The notes under the pieces: model-generated
The model's database searches: none
The model's input: the letters and a program-made list of their open reading frames with translations, nothing else
What the model was told of the DNA's origin: nothing
Origin: Megalonaias nervosa
Taxonomy: Eukaryota; Mollusca; Bivalvia; Unionida; Unionidae
Direction of reading: 5' to 3'
Assembly (NCBI GenBank): GCA_016617855.1
Contig: JAECUM010003734.1
Span: forward strand, 55,864 to 119,863
DNA length: 64,000 nucleotides
Position numbers and translations under genes: made by a program
In this document: piece by piece, positions 1-13,129 of the stretch
Layout of the letters: each line of letters begins with the position of its first letter
How positions within the stretch are numbered: position 1 is the stretch's first letter

Positions 1-884
1 GTTAAGGTCTCTTGGTTGGAACAAACTTTCTGGATGGCTTACACTTGTAGTAAAGTAAGAGCATTTAAGTTTTGAGGTCAGAAGGTCAAAGATCATGGTC
101 ACCAACTAAATGAAGAAAAATAGTTTCTGCTGAAAAGTTGAGTTATTTACATAGAGGACTATTAAACTTGTGGTGGGTATATAAAAATGTGCCATTCATG
201 GTATTCCTGATACTTAACGACTTCTTTTGATGTCTTTTGGCTGGGTTTGGTGTTGAATGGCACAGTGACACAAGTAGGTTATTTAGTGCCAAGGGAATAG
301 AAGTACAGTGCCTTGCCCAAGTACACACCATGGTAGCTGGACCCAGGTTGGTCAAATGGTAGGATTCAAACCTGTACTCTTTCTGTTGTGAGTCCAGCAT
401 GCCAACCATATTGAATATCTTTTTATCATTACTTCAGCTACTTTTGGTTTTATTAGCATGTGAAAAAAAACCCACAAATAAGTATTAACGATTAATGGAT
501 TTTTCCGGATATATTGGAAGAATGACTTGAATGATCCCACTTGAATAACTTCATTGTTTTTCTCCAGAAATATTACTTATTGATTAAACTAAACTTAGCA
601 TATATTGATGTTGTCTGGGACAGGTTTAGTGATTTGCTATCTAATCATAGCAAGTTCAAGGTCAAAGGTTTTGACAGATACTGTTACATTGCACTTAGGT
701 ATCTGAGAACATTTTAACTGGGAACATTTTAACTGGGAACACTTGAACTTAGATATGTTGGAAAATATTTTTGTTACCAAATTTAGCATGTTGGAGTTTT
801 CATGATTGTCAGAGATAGGTTCAATACTCAGCAGTTAAAAATAATTAAAGGTCAGAGGAAACAGACTTAAGTTTTTTTGTGTGT
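1..884. other. host non-coding DNA, no gene recognised
   Basis: AT-rich sequence with short open frames that show no codon bias, splice context or familiar motif. A short local duplication of a 'gggaacattttaactg' unit is visible near 710-740. I see nothing else to annotate. Confidence 0.6.
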
Positions 885-886
885 AA

Positions 887-915
887 ACACACACACACAC
901 ACACACACACACAGA
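887..915. repeat. (AC)n microsatellite
   Basis: Uninterrupted AC dinucleotide tract of about 14 units, followed by a short GA run. Confidence 0.95.
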
Positions 916-1084
916 GAGTTTTGGATATCATTTTAAAAAATGTAGGGCTGTTAATGAAATGTATAGGAACTTAATGTAGTGATGGTTTTAAAACTCTAAG
1001 GGAGCAAGTTGTAATGCATGGGGCTCTTTTCTGGCCCTTTGCACAGAACTCATTGCTGATAGCTCTTCTGTTAAAATGTAGAAG

Positions 1085-1390
1085 AAAAACTTGAAGCTTG
1101 AATAGTCATGCATGCAACTTGAATAACTATGCATGAAACTTGAATAGCTAAGCATGAAACTTGACTAACTCTGCAGGAAACTTGAATAGCTATGCATGAA
1201 ACTTGAATAGCTATATATGAAGCTTTAACTATGTATGAAACTTAAATAGCTATGAAAGAAACTTGAATAGCTATGCATGAAGTTTGAATATCTATAAATG
1301 AAACTTGACTAACAGTCATGAAACTTGAATAGCTGTGCAAGAAACTGACAGCTATGCATGAAGTTTGAATAGCTATGCATGAAACTAGTC
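1085..1390 (+). repeat. degenerate ~21 bp minisatellite
   Basis: About fourteen imperfect copies of a unit close to 'gaaacttgaatagctatgcat'. Copies differ by substitutions and small indels, so the array looks old. Confidence 0.85.
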
Positions 1391-1632
1391 TATTGATGCA
1401 CCTGCAGAAAATGTTCAGATAGGGTCAAAGCAATGTTGGGCAAGATGTTTGTGTAGAAGCCTCAAAGTTAGAATGGAGTTAAGTTTTAGACTGAATTGTT
1501 GAAGTGTTTAGCAAAGAAACACTTGTCATTTGTTAAGGAATTGCAACAGAAAATATATTAAATGCAATGGGGAATTTAACAGGGAAGGATCTAGATAAAA
1601 TGAAACAAACTCTTCCTTCAGATTATACTTGG

Positions 1633-1821
1633 AAATAGTGAGATTCCATGCTGTAGAAATAGTGAGATTCCATGCTGTAGAAATAGTGAGATTCCATGCT
1701 GTAGAAATAGTGAGATTCCGTGCTGTAGAAATAGTGAGATTCCGTGCTGTAGAAATAGTGAGATTCCGTGCTGTAGAAATAGTGAGATTCCATGCTGTAG
1801 AAATAGTGAGATTCCATGCTG
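1633..1821 (+). repeat. 24 bp minisatellite, 8 copies
   Basis: Eight near-identical tandem copies of a 24 bp unit beginning 'gaaatagtgagattcc'. The main variation is a C/T-type change (catgctg versus cgtgctg) shared by three adjacent central copies, which points to spread by unequal exchange. The unit is a multiple of three, so long open frames appear on both strands; I do not regard them as genes. Confidence 0.95.
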
Positions 1822-1855
1822 TCTTCCCGATGACGATGATCAATTATGTAGTATA

Positions 1856-2944
1856 ACATAATGTTAAATAAGTAAATGTCTTGTGGGAAAAGTGTTTCTA
1901 AAACAAATACAACTGAGTGCATATATAAACTGATAAATGTTTCTGTGGTAAGGTTGGGTATAGAAATTAGGTTGATGCATCCCAAATTTTCAGCATAGCA
2001 TCATTTCATTCAGATTGTTTTTCCAGATGTGAAATACAGTTTTGATTTGCCATAAGCAATTAAAATATTCTCTTCTTCCATAACCTAATTGATAAATAAA
2101 CAGTTTGAATTTTCTTCAATATTTATTTAATTACAGTCAGGCTTTGCTGTCACAGTTTAGTCTCATCATTCTAACTTCTGTATCTCAATCCCGTGCATGT
2201 TACACCATGTGTGGAACCATTTACTACAGGTCATTTACAATATATGCCTATATTTATGCAAGGCAAATTAAGAGTAACATATTTCAACTTTATTTTTATT
2301 AATTTCACACGAAGAATTATTGCAAATAATTTCACAAGTAAATTACCACTCACATGATGCTGTCATCCTGTTTAATGCTATTGTGTATACCACAGTCATT
2401 TAAAAGGTGATTCCCTTTTTGTAATCTGCAAGTTCTAAGTTCTACTTTTAAAAATGGCGGTATAGATTGCTCTGAAATCACAGTGATGGGTACGTATTTT
2501 GTTCTGTATATTTTTTTTCAACCAAAAGTAGTAATAAGGACTTTCATGTCTATACAAATGATGTGTCATTGATCAGTTTAGTTAGTACTATTATTATGAC
2601 TGTTCCATCTCCAAGGACTTTTAGCTCAACCAGTTATAGACCAGAAGAGCTTATGGGATGGTTTTTCATCTGGTTTCTATCTGTCTGTTAGAACAAGTTT
2701 GTTATTGTTACTCCTCCTCCACTACTTGGAGGTTTGCCATGGAACTATACACCTACAACCCATGGTCTAGTTCAGGGTGGCTACCAAGCCCCAGGTTGTG
2801 ACCTAAATTAGGGTTGTGAGGACATTCTGGAGGGTCATGGAGGGTCTTGGGATATTTTTTAGGGTGGCAAAACTTACCAAAATGTGGAAATGGGGTCATT
2901 AGGCTCAGAAGCATGGAGATCTCCTGAAACTGCCCCTGAATGGT
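1856..2944. other. host non-coding DNA, no gene recognised
   Basis: No supported gene. The sequence is AT-rich with only short random frames; the right end grades into the repeat region that follows. Confidence 0.5.
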
Positions 2945-4265
2945 TGGATATACCAACATGGGATTTTCCTTAGAGACTTCTTATGACATCTGGTTGAACG
3001 TAAATGAAAATGGTGACTATCTGACATCTTGTATAAGGCTGCATTCACCATCTTGAAAATCTCATCAGTACTCCTCCTTAATGGCTGGTCATATCAACAT
3101 GGAGTTTTCACCGAAAGACTTCTTATGATATCTAGTTGATCTTAAATGAAAATGGTGCCAATTTGACATCCAGTATGGCCACCATAGCAGCAATTTGAAA
3201 ATCTTTTTATTGCTACTCCCCCTGAATAGATGGTAATATCAATATGGGGTTTTTGCTGAAAGACTTCTTATAATGCCTAGCTAGGCATTAATAAAAATCA
3301 TGCTGATCTGAATATAGCCTGCACAGCAGCCATCTTGAAATTCTTGCTGTTGCTGCTTCTTCTGATAAGAAAGTTACATTCATGTTGGGTTTTCACCGAA
3401 AGACTTATATTTTTGGACTGAAATGAAAATGATGCCGATCTGAAATCAAATATGGCTACCACATCAGTCATCTTTAACATATGCTATTGCTACTCCTTCT
3501 TAATGGATGGTCATATCAACATGAGGTTTTCACTGAAAGACTTCTTTTTTTGTCTGGTTGGTCCTAAATGAAAAAATATTGTGGATCTGACATCCATTAT
3601 GGCCATAACATCTTGAAAATATCATTTTTATTGCTACTTCTTCTGAACAGACAGTCATAAGGACATGGGGTTTATGCCAAAGGACTTGTTATCATGACTG
3701 ATTTGGTCCTAAATGAAAATGGTGCTGATCTCAGGTCTGATATGTGGCCAGCATGATAATTTTATTATTACCAAATTTACTAATGTTGGTCAGGGGGTTG
3801 TTTTCACTGAAGACTTTTTATAATGTTTTCTTGATCCTAAATTAAAATGGTGCTAAATGGAAGTATGACTTAGGGTTTTCGTCAGAGAAGTTCTTATGGT
3901 GTCTAGTTGGTCCTAAATGAAAATGACTAACCCTCAATATGGCCACTGTGGTGGTTATCTTTAAAATATTGTTATCTCTACTCCTTCCAAAATGATGGCT
4001 GTATGAACATCAGGTTGTCATAATTAGTCTTCTTATCATACCTGGATGGTCCTAAATGAAAATGGCACCAGTCATACATCCAATATGGCTGCCATGATGG
4101 CTGTCTTGAAATATTTTGTCATTATCCGCCCCCTGAATGGATGATCATTATAACATTGGGTTTTCACCAAAAGATTTCTGATGATGTCTGCTTTGTCCTA
4201 AAGGAAAATGGTACCAATCTGAATTCCAGTATGTCCACCACAGCAGCTGATTAGAAAATCATGTT
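2945..4265 (+). repeat. diverged ~170-180 bp tandem repeat region
   Basis: Roughly seven to eight diverged copies of a unit with recognisable landmarks: 'aacatggggttttcacc', 'aaagacttcttatgat', 'cctaaatgaaaatggtgcc', 'atctgacatccaatatggcc' and 'cagcagccatcttgaaaat'. Divergence between copies is high, indicating an old array. Similar landmarks are not obvious elsewhere in the window. Confidence 0.75.
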
Positions 4266-4505
4266 ATCACCGAAGAATGTCAGTGATGCTTTCATCCATC
4301 AGCATTTAAAAGGAGGAAATTGTCTTCTCTTGAATTCCTGGAAATTCTTTTCAACCAGTAGATCATTAGACCCTATGTGGGGTTCTTTTGTTTATCACAA
4401 GAGCTATGGAAATCTGCATTGCAATAGTTATAAGATAAATTGAAACTGACAAGTGATTGTAGACAGCATGCAGACAATTCATTTCATAGGTCATTAGATA
4501 TTGTA

Positions 4506-4990
4506 AATACTTACTGTACTTATAAGTCAAGTTCAGCTGCAAACTGCACAGACTTAGATCTTCTGTCATATTATGCATCATCAGATCTGGGTCTATGCAT
4601 TTTGTAAGAAGTAATCAGTAGAACAGTGTAGACCCTGATCTGGCAGTGCATTATGCAGTGGAACAGTGTAGACCCTGATCTGGCAGTGCATTATGCAGTG
4701 GAACAGTGTAGACCCTGATCTGGCAGTGCATTATGCAGTGGAACAGTGTAGACCCTGATCTGGCAGTGCATTATGCAGTAGAACAGTGTAGACCCTGATC
4801 TGGCAGTGCATTATGCAGTGGAACAGTGTAGACCCTGATCTGGCAGTGCATTATGCAGTGGAACAGTGTAGACCCTGATCTGGCAGTGCATTATTGAGTA
4901 GAACAGTGTAGACCCTGATCTGGCAGTGCATTATGCAGTGGCAGATCAGGGTCTTTGTTGTTTGCGGTTGGACTTATAATCAAGTATATA
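4506..4990. mobile_element. palindromic MITE-like repeat with an internally expanded minisatellite
   Basis: Ends are inverted: the left end reads 'cttataagtcaagttcagctg' type sequence and the right end reads 'gcggttggacttataat'. Related palindromic copies lie at 9285-9470, 11143-11330 and 31934-32107, each about 180 bp. This copy is longer because a 40 bp internal segment has been amplified (see the next entry). No transposase is present; the class is not certain. Confidence 0.7.
4620..4940 (+). repeat. 40 bp minisatellite, 8 copies, inside the MITE-like repeat
   Basis: Eight almost identical copies of a 40 bp unit containing 'gaacagtgtagaccctgatc' and 'tggcagtgcattatgcagtg'. The unit corresponds to the internal part of the flanking palindromic repeat, so the array arose by expansion in place. 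Confidence 0.95.
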
Positions 4991-5175
4991 GACTTTATCT
5001 CACCTGGCCATATGGTCTGATGCATTTATGGTGTGGTCATTGATGTGTACATACTTTAAGGGTGAGGCTTTGAACAGTTTCAGAGTTATGAATTAAGACC
5101 ATGTCCCAAGGGATTGGGAGAAATCCAGTGGATAATACTGGTTGTGCAAATGACTTGTCCATTGTATGTAGGGAA

Positions 5176-6450
5176 GGTGATTCTATGTACGCTATTGGTA
5201 TATGGTTTAGGAAAGTGATTCTATGCATTTGGTCTAGGAAAGTGATTCTGTGTATAATGTCTAGGAAAGTTATTCTATGTATAATGTCTGCGAAAGTGAT
5301 TCTGTGTATATAGTCTTGGAAAGTGATTCTATGTTTATAGTCTTGGAGAGTGATTCTATGTTTATAGTCTTGGAAAGTGATTCTATGTATTTAGTCTTGG
5401 AGGGTGATTCTATGTACATAGTCTTGGAAAGTGATTTTATGTATTTGGTCTAGGAAAGTGTTTCTGTGTATTTGGTCTAGGAAAGTGATTCTGTGCATTT
5501 GGTCTAGGAAAGTGATTCTGTGTATTTGGTCTAGGAAAGTGATTTTATGTATTTGGTCTTGGAAAGTGATTCTTTGTATTTGGTCTATGAAGATGATTCT
5601 TTGTATTAGGTCTAGGAAAGTGATTCTACGTATTTGGTCATGGAAAGTGATTTTATGTATTTGGTCTAGGAAAGTAATTCTTTGTATTTGGTCTAGGAAG
5701 GTGATTCTTTGTAATTGGTCTTGGAAAGTGATTCTGTATATATGGTCTTGGAAAGTGATTTTATGTATTTGGTCTAGAAAAGTGGTTCTGTGTATATGGT
5801 ATAGGAATGTGATTCTATGTATTTGGTCTTGGAAAGTGATTCTGTATATATGGTCTTGGAAAGTGATTCTATGTATTTGGTCTAGAAAAGTGGTTCTGTG
5901 TATTTGGTCTTGGAAAGTGATTTTATGTATTTGGTCTAGGAAAGTGATTCTGTGTATTTGGTCTAGGAAAGTGATTCTTTGTATTTGGTCTTGGAAAGTG
6001 ATTCTGTATATATGGTCTTGGAAAGTGATTCTTTGTATTTGGTCTAGGAAAGTGATTCTTTGTATTTGGTCTTGGAAAGTGATTCTTTATATATGGTCTT
6101 GGAAAGTGATTCTGTGTATTTTGTCTAGAAAAGTGGTTCTGTGTATATGGTATAGGAATGTGATTCTATGTACAGTATATTGTCTTGGAAAATAGTTCTA
6201 TGTATATGGTCGTAGAAAGTAATTCTATGTATTTGGTCTAGGAAAGTGATTCTTGGCATCTGATATAGGAGAGTGATTCTATGTATATGGTCTTGGAAAG
6301 TGATTCTATATATATATATATATATATATAGTCTTGGGAAGTGGTTCTATGTATTTGGTCTAGGAAAGTCATTCTGTGGATTTGGTTTAGGAAAGTTTTT
6401 CTTTGTATTTGGTCTTGGAAAGTGATTCTGTGTAAATGGTCTTGGAAAGA
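5176..6450 (+). repeat. 27 bp minisatellite, about 47 copies
   Basis: Long array of a 27 bp unit around 'ggtctaggaaagtgattct' plus 'gtgtattt'. Two main unit types (tctaggaaag and tcttggaaag) alternate irregularly. An (AT)n tract interrupts it near 6307-6331. Because 27 is a multiple of three, a 254-codon open frame (5431-6195) exists, but it is pure repeat with no initiation or splice context. Confidence 0.95.
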
Positions 6451-6499
6451 AGAAAATTCATGCCAACATTAATGAACAGTGTAATAACTAAGTGCACCA

Positions 6500-6650
6500 A
6501 GCATCTTTTTCTGCCTGTGTCCATGTGGGTTCAAGTCTCAGTCTCAGCAAATGTGGGTATGTGAGAAAGCTTTCCAGTAGCTTCTGCCATGAATTGCATA
6601 TCATGTGCTGAAAAACTGCATTAAATCCACAACAACAATAACAGTTTTAC
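6500..6650 (+). mobile_element. fragment of tRNA-derived SINE, family A
   Basis: Matches the central and 3' part of the fuller copy at 9651-9905: 'gtgggttcaagtctcag' (B-box region), 'tatgtgagaaagctttcc', 'agtagcttctgcc', then 'gtgctgaaaaactgcattaaa' and a CAA-type tail. The 5' tRNA-like part is missing or diverged. Confidence 0.7.
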
Positions 6651-6976
6651 TCTACAGTTTCAATGTGTGTGAATTTGCATTCGCAAGCTGACATGTGTCA
6701 ACTACCCAGGTGAGTGATATTATCCCACTTTGACCTGTTGTTTCCAAATTAAATACCATTCATATCAATTCATGTACATCCAGGGATGGAACATACCAGT
6801 TTGAACCCAGGAAACCATTTATTCTCAGAAATCATGCAGCAGCACGGGATAGGGATAGGTACATGAATTTACCATTCTCATTGTAGGGAATAACACTGCA
6901 CACCTTTATAGAGCTAGATTGTGACTTTTTTTAAAATGGAAATATTGGTAGACAGGAATCTTTGTTTGATGAGCTT

Positions 6977-7166
6977 TATATACATTGATCCCTCATAATT
7001 AAGTCCCTCAGTATAGTGCAGTCTCTCATATAACATTATTGTTGTGGATACTATTTTTGGCATGTAGTTTTGATAATTAATCTACCTTAGTATAAGATAA
7101 CCTTATAACACAGTATACTTGTATGACTCTCCAGAACAGCATTACAGTGAGGGATCGATGTATATG
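6977..7166. mobile_element. ~190 bp MITE with terminal inverted repeats
   Basis: The left end 'tatatacattgatccctca' is the inverse of the right end 'tgagggatcgatgtatat', with one mismatch. The interior contains no coding frame. The TIRs and size suggest a non-autonomous Tc1/mariner- or pogo-type element; the family is not assigned. Confidence 0.65.
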
Positions 7167-7169
7167 TAC

Positions 7170-8975
7170 ATATACTCTTGATTTACACGTATTTGACTTA
7201 TTCACATTTTGCATTTGTGCGAATTCATTTTAACACCCAAGCAGATAAATACACCTTGAAATATACATCATTTGCATATATCCGCAAATGTGCAGTATGG
7301 GTTCCCAAGCAGGAACAGCCATTTTTTTTTTTTATGTGTTCAACTGGGATGAAGATTGTGCTCTCCATTGATGGATGGATTTGAGTCACGTGAATTTGAC
7401 ATAACGTGAAGTTTCTCAGTAACGCAACATTTGTGTACATCAGGGGTTTATTGTACGTCCATGTACTTTTGACAGTGATTTATTTTGCTGCTGTAGATAT
7501 TTTCTGATAGCATAGCTAAACTTAAAAATGTAACAACATATAATCTGTATATAGAATTCAGGTTTGCATGATGCTAATACAATGCTGAGAGAATCTAATT
7601 AAGTCTCTACTTCTTCCTGGCACAATTAATTCATTTTGTGAGTTTTGTCTTTGTTATTATCAATGTTTTTATACCCAAGTTTCAGTGTATAAAATCTTTT
7701 AATTACCATGCCTTACAGATATAAACATATGGTGTTATTCTTACATTTTATTTGCTGCTCTTTGCATAATTTTTACCTCAACATATTTGTACATGAATTC
7801 TTTATAGAGCATAGGCTTTAAGACCATCCTACTTTTCTCACATCCTGCTTTGAACGGTCTAGTGATATCATAGAATGTATTGATTATTACATCAACACAC
7901 GCCAAATGTTGTGGATGTTACGTTGCTGGAGTTATGGCATGGCAATGTTCTCTAAGATATTCATGATTTCAGTTATCTTTTCTGTGTTTTATCGACAACA
8001 GTGAAATTATTCGAACCTTTTTTAAGGGGTTTGTCTGCATTATAATCAGTGAGTTGTAGTGTTTAAGTCTTCAGCCATTGGCTTTATATTTTAAAATGAC
8101 AACCCTTCCACATTGATGCATTAAAATCCCTAAAGCAAGTTTCTGTATTATAATATGCTTAGAATCCTTATTAGAATTGTAGGTCTCTGTGATCCATATT
8201 TCATGCCAAGTTACTATATTGCTTGGATGTGAAAAGATCTATTTCGCAAATTTGCCATTACACATGGCCTTTCAAATGACCTTAGCATTTGACCAAAGGA
8301 GTAATGCAGCATGGTGCCAAAAGACAGACACTGTGACCTCATAACATGGTCATGCTATGTGGTAGCTTTCCTTATTGTTAGATTTGCTATCTGCTAATAG
8401 CTCCTTATGTTTCACTCATCAAATAACTTTTTGTTTGACTAGTAAAAATTAGGTTATGTAAGAAGACCTTATTTTTTAAAACAAATCCTAACTTGAGAAA
8501 TTTGCTGATATGTGTTCTTCAAACCTACATGACAAGTAAATAAAAATAAAGTTTAGAAGGTAAGTGTGGTATATTTCAGTGTTCATTAAAAAGAAAAAAG
8601 AGGAATTTCACTGATAAACGTCCTGTCTCATACGAAGCAAAACTGTACAACTTTTCCTTTCTCTAGAATAACATTTAATGCAGTATGATTAAAATAAATG
8701 GTACAGAGGATGTGGAAAACCATTATAAATCTCCAGTTTTAAACCTCAGATTTATGTAAGTTTCGAAGAAAGATCAGGCCAGATTCCTGATTCAGATACT
8801 TTTCAGCGCTTTTACTGCCTTGCTAGCTGGTATTCAGTGATAAACATTATGTAATCTCCTAACATTAGTAACTACTAATAATCGCACTGCTTTTGAGTGA
8901 TAATTTCATACGTATATCTCTATATAATACATATAAACATATCTACATATCATATATAGTAGCTTATAAGCCTGT
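7170..8975. other. host non-coding DNA, no gene recognised
   Basis: AT-rich sequence without a supported gene. Short (AT)-rich and poly-T tracts occur (for example 7323-7333). Confidence 0.5.
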
Positions 8976-8980
8976 GCTTG

Positions 8981-9274
8981 TGTGTGTGATTTGGATTTTT
9001 AATATAACTTTAACAGTTTTCCAGTCATATCACTACAATGTCTGCAGACATGTAGCATGATGTCCCACCCAGTCACATTATCCTGACACCAGGCCGACCA
9101 GTCCTAACACTAGCCTTTTAATGCTGAGCGCCAAGTGAGTCAACTGCTAGTACCATTTTTATCAATCTTTGGTATGACTCCGGGTGAGTGTGTGTGTGGG
9201 GGTGTAGGCGTTTCGAACCTGCGACCTCCCGCATCCAAGGTGGACTATTACCACTTAGGCTACAGGAGCAGTCG
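8981..9274 (-). mobile_element. tRNA-derived SINE, family B (reverse orientation)
   Basis: Reverse complement of the copies at 14267-14588 and 41465-41793. The tRNA-like head lies at the right, with an A-box-like 'tagcctaagtggtaatag' and a B-box-like 'aggttcgaaacgcc' on the minus strand. The body shares 'gttaggactggtcggcctgg' and the tail 'aaaaatccaaatcacaca'. It is diverged, with an inserted (GT)-rich stretch near 9188-9205. Confidence 0.85.
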
Positions 9275-9284
9275 CTTATTAGTC

Positions 9285-9470
9285 TTGTCTAATTGCAAAC
9301 AACACAGGCTGTGATCTGCCATCACATAATGTGCATGCAGATCAGAGTCTATATTGTTTGTTTTACAGATGACTGCTAACAAATTGGATAGACCCAGATC
9401 ATCTGGTACCTTATGCAATGGTAGATCTTGGTCTGTGCAATTTGCAGATAGATTCAACTTGTAAGTGACT
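9285..9470. mobile_element. palindromic MITE-like repeat
   Basis: Fold-back repeat with arms containing 'gtctaattgcaaacaacaca' and 'ttgcagatagattcaactt'. It is related to 4506-4990, 11143-11330 and 31934-32107, and abuts the SINE on its left. Confidence 0.6.
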
Positions 9471-9650
9471 AATTATGACAAGTTTCATGTAAATTTTTTC
9501 ATGCTGTTGATACATTTCCAAGTAAAGTTTGGATAGCTGGTTTTACTGCAATGACATGCAGGAAGAAATCATGTCTGAACATTTTGTGCAGTGGTTTGGT
9601 TTACACCATGGCATTAGAATATATTAACCTACAAACTACATTAACTTATG

Positions 9651-9905
9651 AGAGGCCCCGAGTGGCCAAGTGGTCTAAAGCGCTCACCGTTACGGATCAC
9701 TGCCATCTCACCTCTGTCTGCGTGGGTTTGAGTCTTGGGCTCGGCCAATGAGGTTATGTGAGAAAGCTTGCCGGTAGCTTCTCGTGGGTTGGTGGTTCTT
9801 TCCAGGTTCTTCCGGGTTCTTCCTCCACGACTAATACTGGCCGCCATGTATAGCCTATCTTGAGCTGAAAAATGGTGTTAAACCCTCTAACAACAACAAC
9901 AACAG
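9651..9905 (+). mobile_element. tRNA-derived SINE, family A (near full length)
   Basis: The tRNA-like head has an A box ('gtggccaagtggtctaaagc') and a B-box-like 'gggtttgagtctt'. The conserved central part has 'gtgagaaagcttgccggtag' and 'ttccgggttcttcctccacg'. It ends in 'gctgaaaaatggtgttaaac' and a (CAA)n tail. Fragments of the same family lie at 6500-6650 and 33045-33185. Confidence 0.85.
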
Positions 9906-12900
9906 CAACATTAACTTAAGAAATGCTCATTAGGATGTTTCCACTAAAAACAAAATCATATTCTGCCCAGCATCACAAAGTCAGCTCTGTATTGATGGTA
10001 ACTGTCATACAGCTTTGTCCTCTGAAAGAGATTAATACAGTCTATTTTCTATAATGATGTGGGATAGGGAAATTGGAATAGTGATAATTAATTGGCAGGA
10101 ACAGGTCTTTGCTGAGTTCCTATCTACAGATTCTTTGCCTGATGGTGGAATTTTCCCACTGCACACCAGTACACATGGTTGAATATTTTTCTCACATTCC
10201 CGGGTGAACAAATCTTGTATTTAAGCAAAATAGCACTCATTTGATATACTTAAAGTGTTAAATTGACAAAATATACTTTGAAACTTTTTAGATCATGATA
10301 AAGACCATATGTTGCGGGGCTTAATAATTCAATGCAAACTCAAAAATTTTGTTACAGTACAGGTGGCGTATGTTCTGAAATTAAGCCAGTAAAAAAAAAC
10401 AAAATAGATAATGTGCAGTAAAAATGACTAAATTCTTTGATGTTCCAGTTAAAACACTATTGTGTCATATGTCAGACAAGGATAATGGCCAGGTGAGGGA
10501 GGAGAAGGATTTTCCACGTTGGTATTACACCTGGAAACCTCTATCTATATTAATTTGAGATTTGAGAAAAATATATCTTACCTGGACAAAGATTAACTGT
10601 AAGATAGTTTGATATAAGTGTAAGATATCATCGTAGATTTACCTGTACTTTAATGAATATTATCAACAGGAATAAATTCATGCTTTCAGAACTTTGAGTT
10701 GGCTTCTTTGTGGCTTCTTTGTGGGCTTGATATTTTAACAAATCTTGCTTAATTATTTTGATAGCTTACCTGTTTGTCAAACAAAATTAAGAAGACTTTT
10801 CCTGCTTTTCCTTTATATTAAACTATTTATAAAGGCTGTGTCATTTTAATGACATTGTTATAGTGGATACTGCCAACAATTAAAAATGTTCTTGCAGCAA
10901 GGTAATGAACATTAGAGCACAGTGCCAAAATTTTAATTTTGTTTTATGTGAATATTTAATAGCTGTCAGATTTTTCTTATGTTATATTGTATGCAAAACA
11001 ATATAAAATATGTGTTCCTGAATAAAGGCTGAATACTATGAAATTTTATTCCATGTACAAAAGATTGAATAAGGCAAATGGTATAGAATATTTGTATTGT
11101 TATAGTTTCAGCAAACAAATGAATACAGTTTCTGAATTACCAATATATACTCACTTGTAAGTCGAGCCCAAGTGCAAACTTCACAGGCCCAGATCTACCA
11201 TTGCATATGATGCCAGTAGATATATGTCTTATTAGTTTCTTAGGAGTAATCAATAGAACAAGCAACATAGACCACGATCTGCAGGGTCCATGTTGTTTGC
11301 AGTTGGATTCGGTTTATAAGTGTATATATGGTAATCACTGATCTGTCTTGTATTGGAATGTATAGTACTCTTTAGACATGCAAATTATTGACAAGAACAA
11401 TAAAATAAGGGCTGGTTCAGGTTACCAGATTATTATTAATAGGAATGAAGACAAAGTTTATGTCTGTTAGTTTTTGCATATTAAACATCTATCATCAGAT
11501 CAATAATGTAAGTTCATTAATTTTTCTGGACATAAATTTTCTTGGTATTGTAAATGAGCTGACATTTTTCTTGTGTATATACATTTGTGGAGGACAGTTT
11601 TTGTCATACCTGCATTAACATCGCAAGACAGGTATCAACTTCTCAGTGGCAATGATGTTCTTAACAATGTTAAACCATTCCAATAATGTTTTGTGTTAAG
11701 TTAGTCTGCTTGAGTAAAATCATCAAAATGGCATGATCATTTCATTGTGGTGTTATTGACTTTGTTTCACTTTTTATCTAGATGTATCGTAGAACCATGA
11801 ACTCGGGGAGATTGTACATAAAATGACATGGTTGTGACTTGATTCTTATATGAGGAAGAATGATTCTTGTTCAATTTTATTAATAGTCGCAATAACAGTT
11901 CTGTAAAAGAAAATTTAAAGTTGGCACAAAATATACAAGACCTTTGAAAATCATTAGCTATTTATGACCTACTGTAAATTGGCCACACAGCCGTTCTTTT
12001 GTGGAAATCCAGTGTGATGTCAGTAATTATTAGACAAAAAAGTATTACTGACCAACCTACCCTTTTCTTTTTGTATTTAATAATAGAAGTCTTTGAACTT
12101 CAAGCTTTGCAGATTATATGACGTTTGAAGTTCTTGTGCATTTTTTTTTTTATGGGCAATTAATGACATGGTACTTCTTCTCATAAATTGTAATGATGGT
12201 TACTTAGGGAGTACACTAATTTTAGTGATTTCAGAATTTTGCTTGAACCCTTACCTTTGTGAAAATATACATTTTTGTAAAAAGTTTAAAGCTCAAATAT
12301 TTTACAAGCAATTATTCCTAAAGTTTTTGTGAGACTGATACAAGAGGGATACATAAATGCTTGAATGCAGATGTAGCCTGGGCCATCTGGCCTTCTTCAG
12401 CCCTTTTGTTTTGCAATGGAAAGCAGCCAGACTGGTAAATGACGAGTATTCCTAAATTTTGGGGTGCTTCATGGCACTACGATCATTGACAAAAGCAGGT
12501 TAAATTTAATAATGAAAACAAACCATGCCAAGTCACACATTTAAGGTAAATATGAGTTCAGTTTATATCAGTTAAAAAGAATGTTTTAAGATCAGAGTCT
12601 TGGTGTGTCAGTGTAAAATTTCATTTTTGTCATGCACATTTATGTCATTCACATTATGATATCATTATCTTGATAACTGCAACACTTACTCATAGGATGG
12701 GATCACAGTGTATTCAAATGATGTCAGTGATCTGAAACGAGGTGTAGATCAGAAGGTATCCTTGATGTCAATGATCTGAAAGGGGGTTTAGATCAGAAGG
12801 TATCCTCTAGATGTAAATGATCCAAAAGGGGTGTAGTTTTTATTGTATTTTCCCCTGACTGATAGCTTCAAATTCTCTATACAGATACACTATTGGAAGG

Positions 12901-13125
12901 CTGAGAATAATGAATATGAGACACAGGGTTCTGCAATACACCTTGTATAATTAAAACTAAAGCAGGTTCCCAGATTTGTGTTAATAATGCAGGACATCCT
13001 CATCTATGTATGCAGTGTCTTCAGAACAAAACATCTGACACTGCCTCAGTTCGTGTTAATGAGGTAGGTTTCTCATGGAGTCTTAGAACAAAACAGGTGA
13101 CACTCCTTCTGTTAGTGGTAAGGAG
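9906..13125. other. host non-coding DNA with one MITE, no gene recognised
   Basis: No coding region is supported. It contains the MITE copy at 11143-11330 and, around 12720-12830, two to three diverged copies of a 'gatctgaaaggggtgtagat' type unit. Confidence 0.5.
11143..11330. mobile_element. palindromic MITE-like repeat
   Basis: The left arm 'atatatactcacttgtaagt' and the right arm 'cggtttataagtgtatatat' are inverted relative to each other. Internal sequence pairs include 'cacaggcccagatctacc' and 'tagaccacgatctgcaggg'. Same family as 4506-4990. Confidence 0.7.
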
Positions 13126-13129
13126 CCAG

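Noticed and set aside
5431..6195. 254-codon repetitive frame resembling a WSRKVILCI repeat protein
   Set aside because: Pure 27 bp minisatellite; composition and lack of gene context argue against coding.
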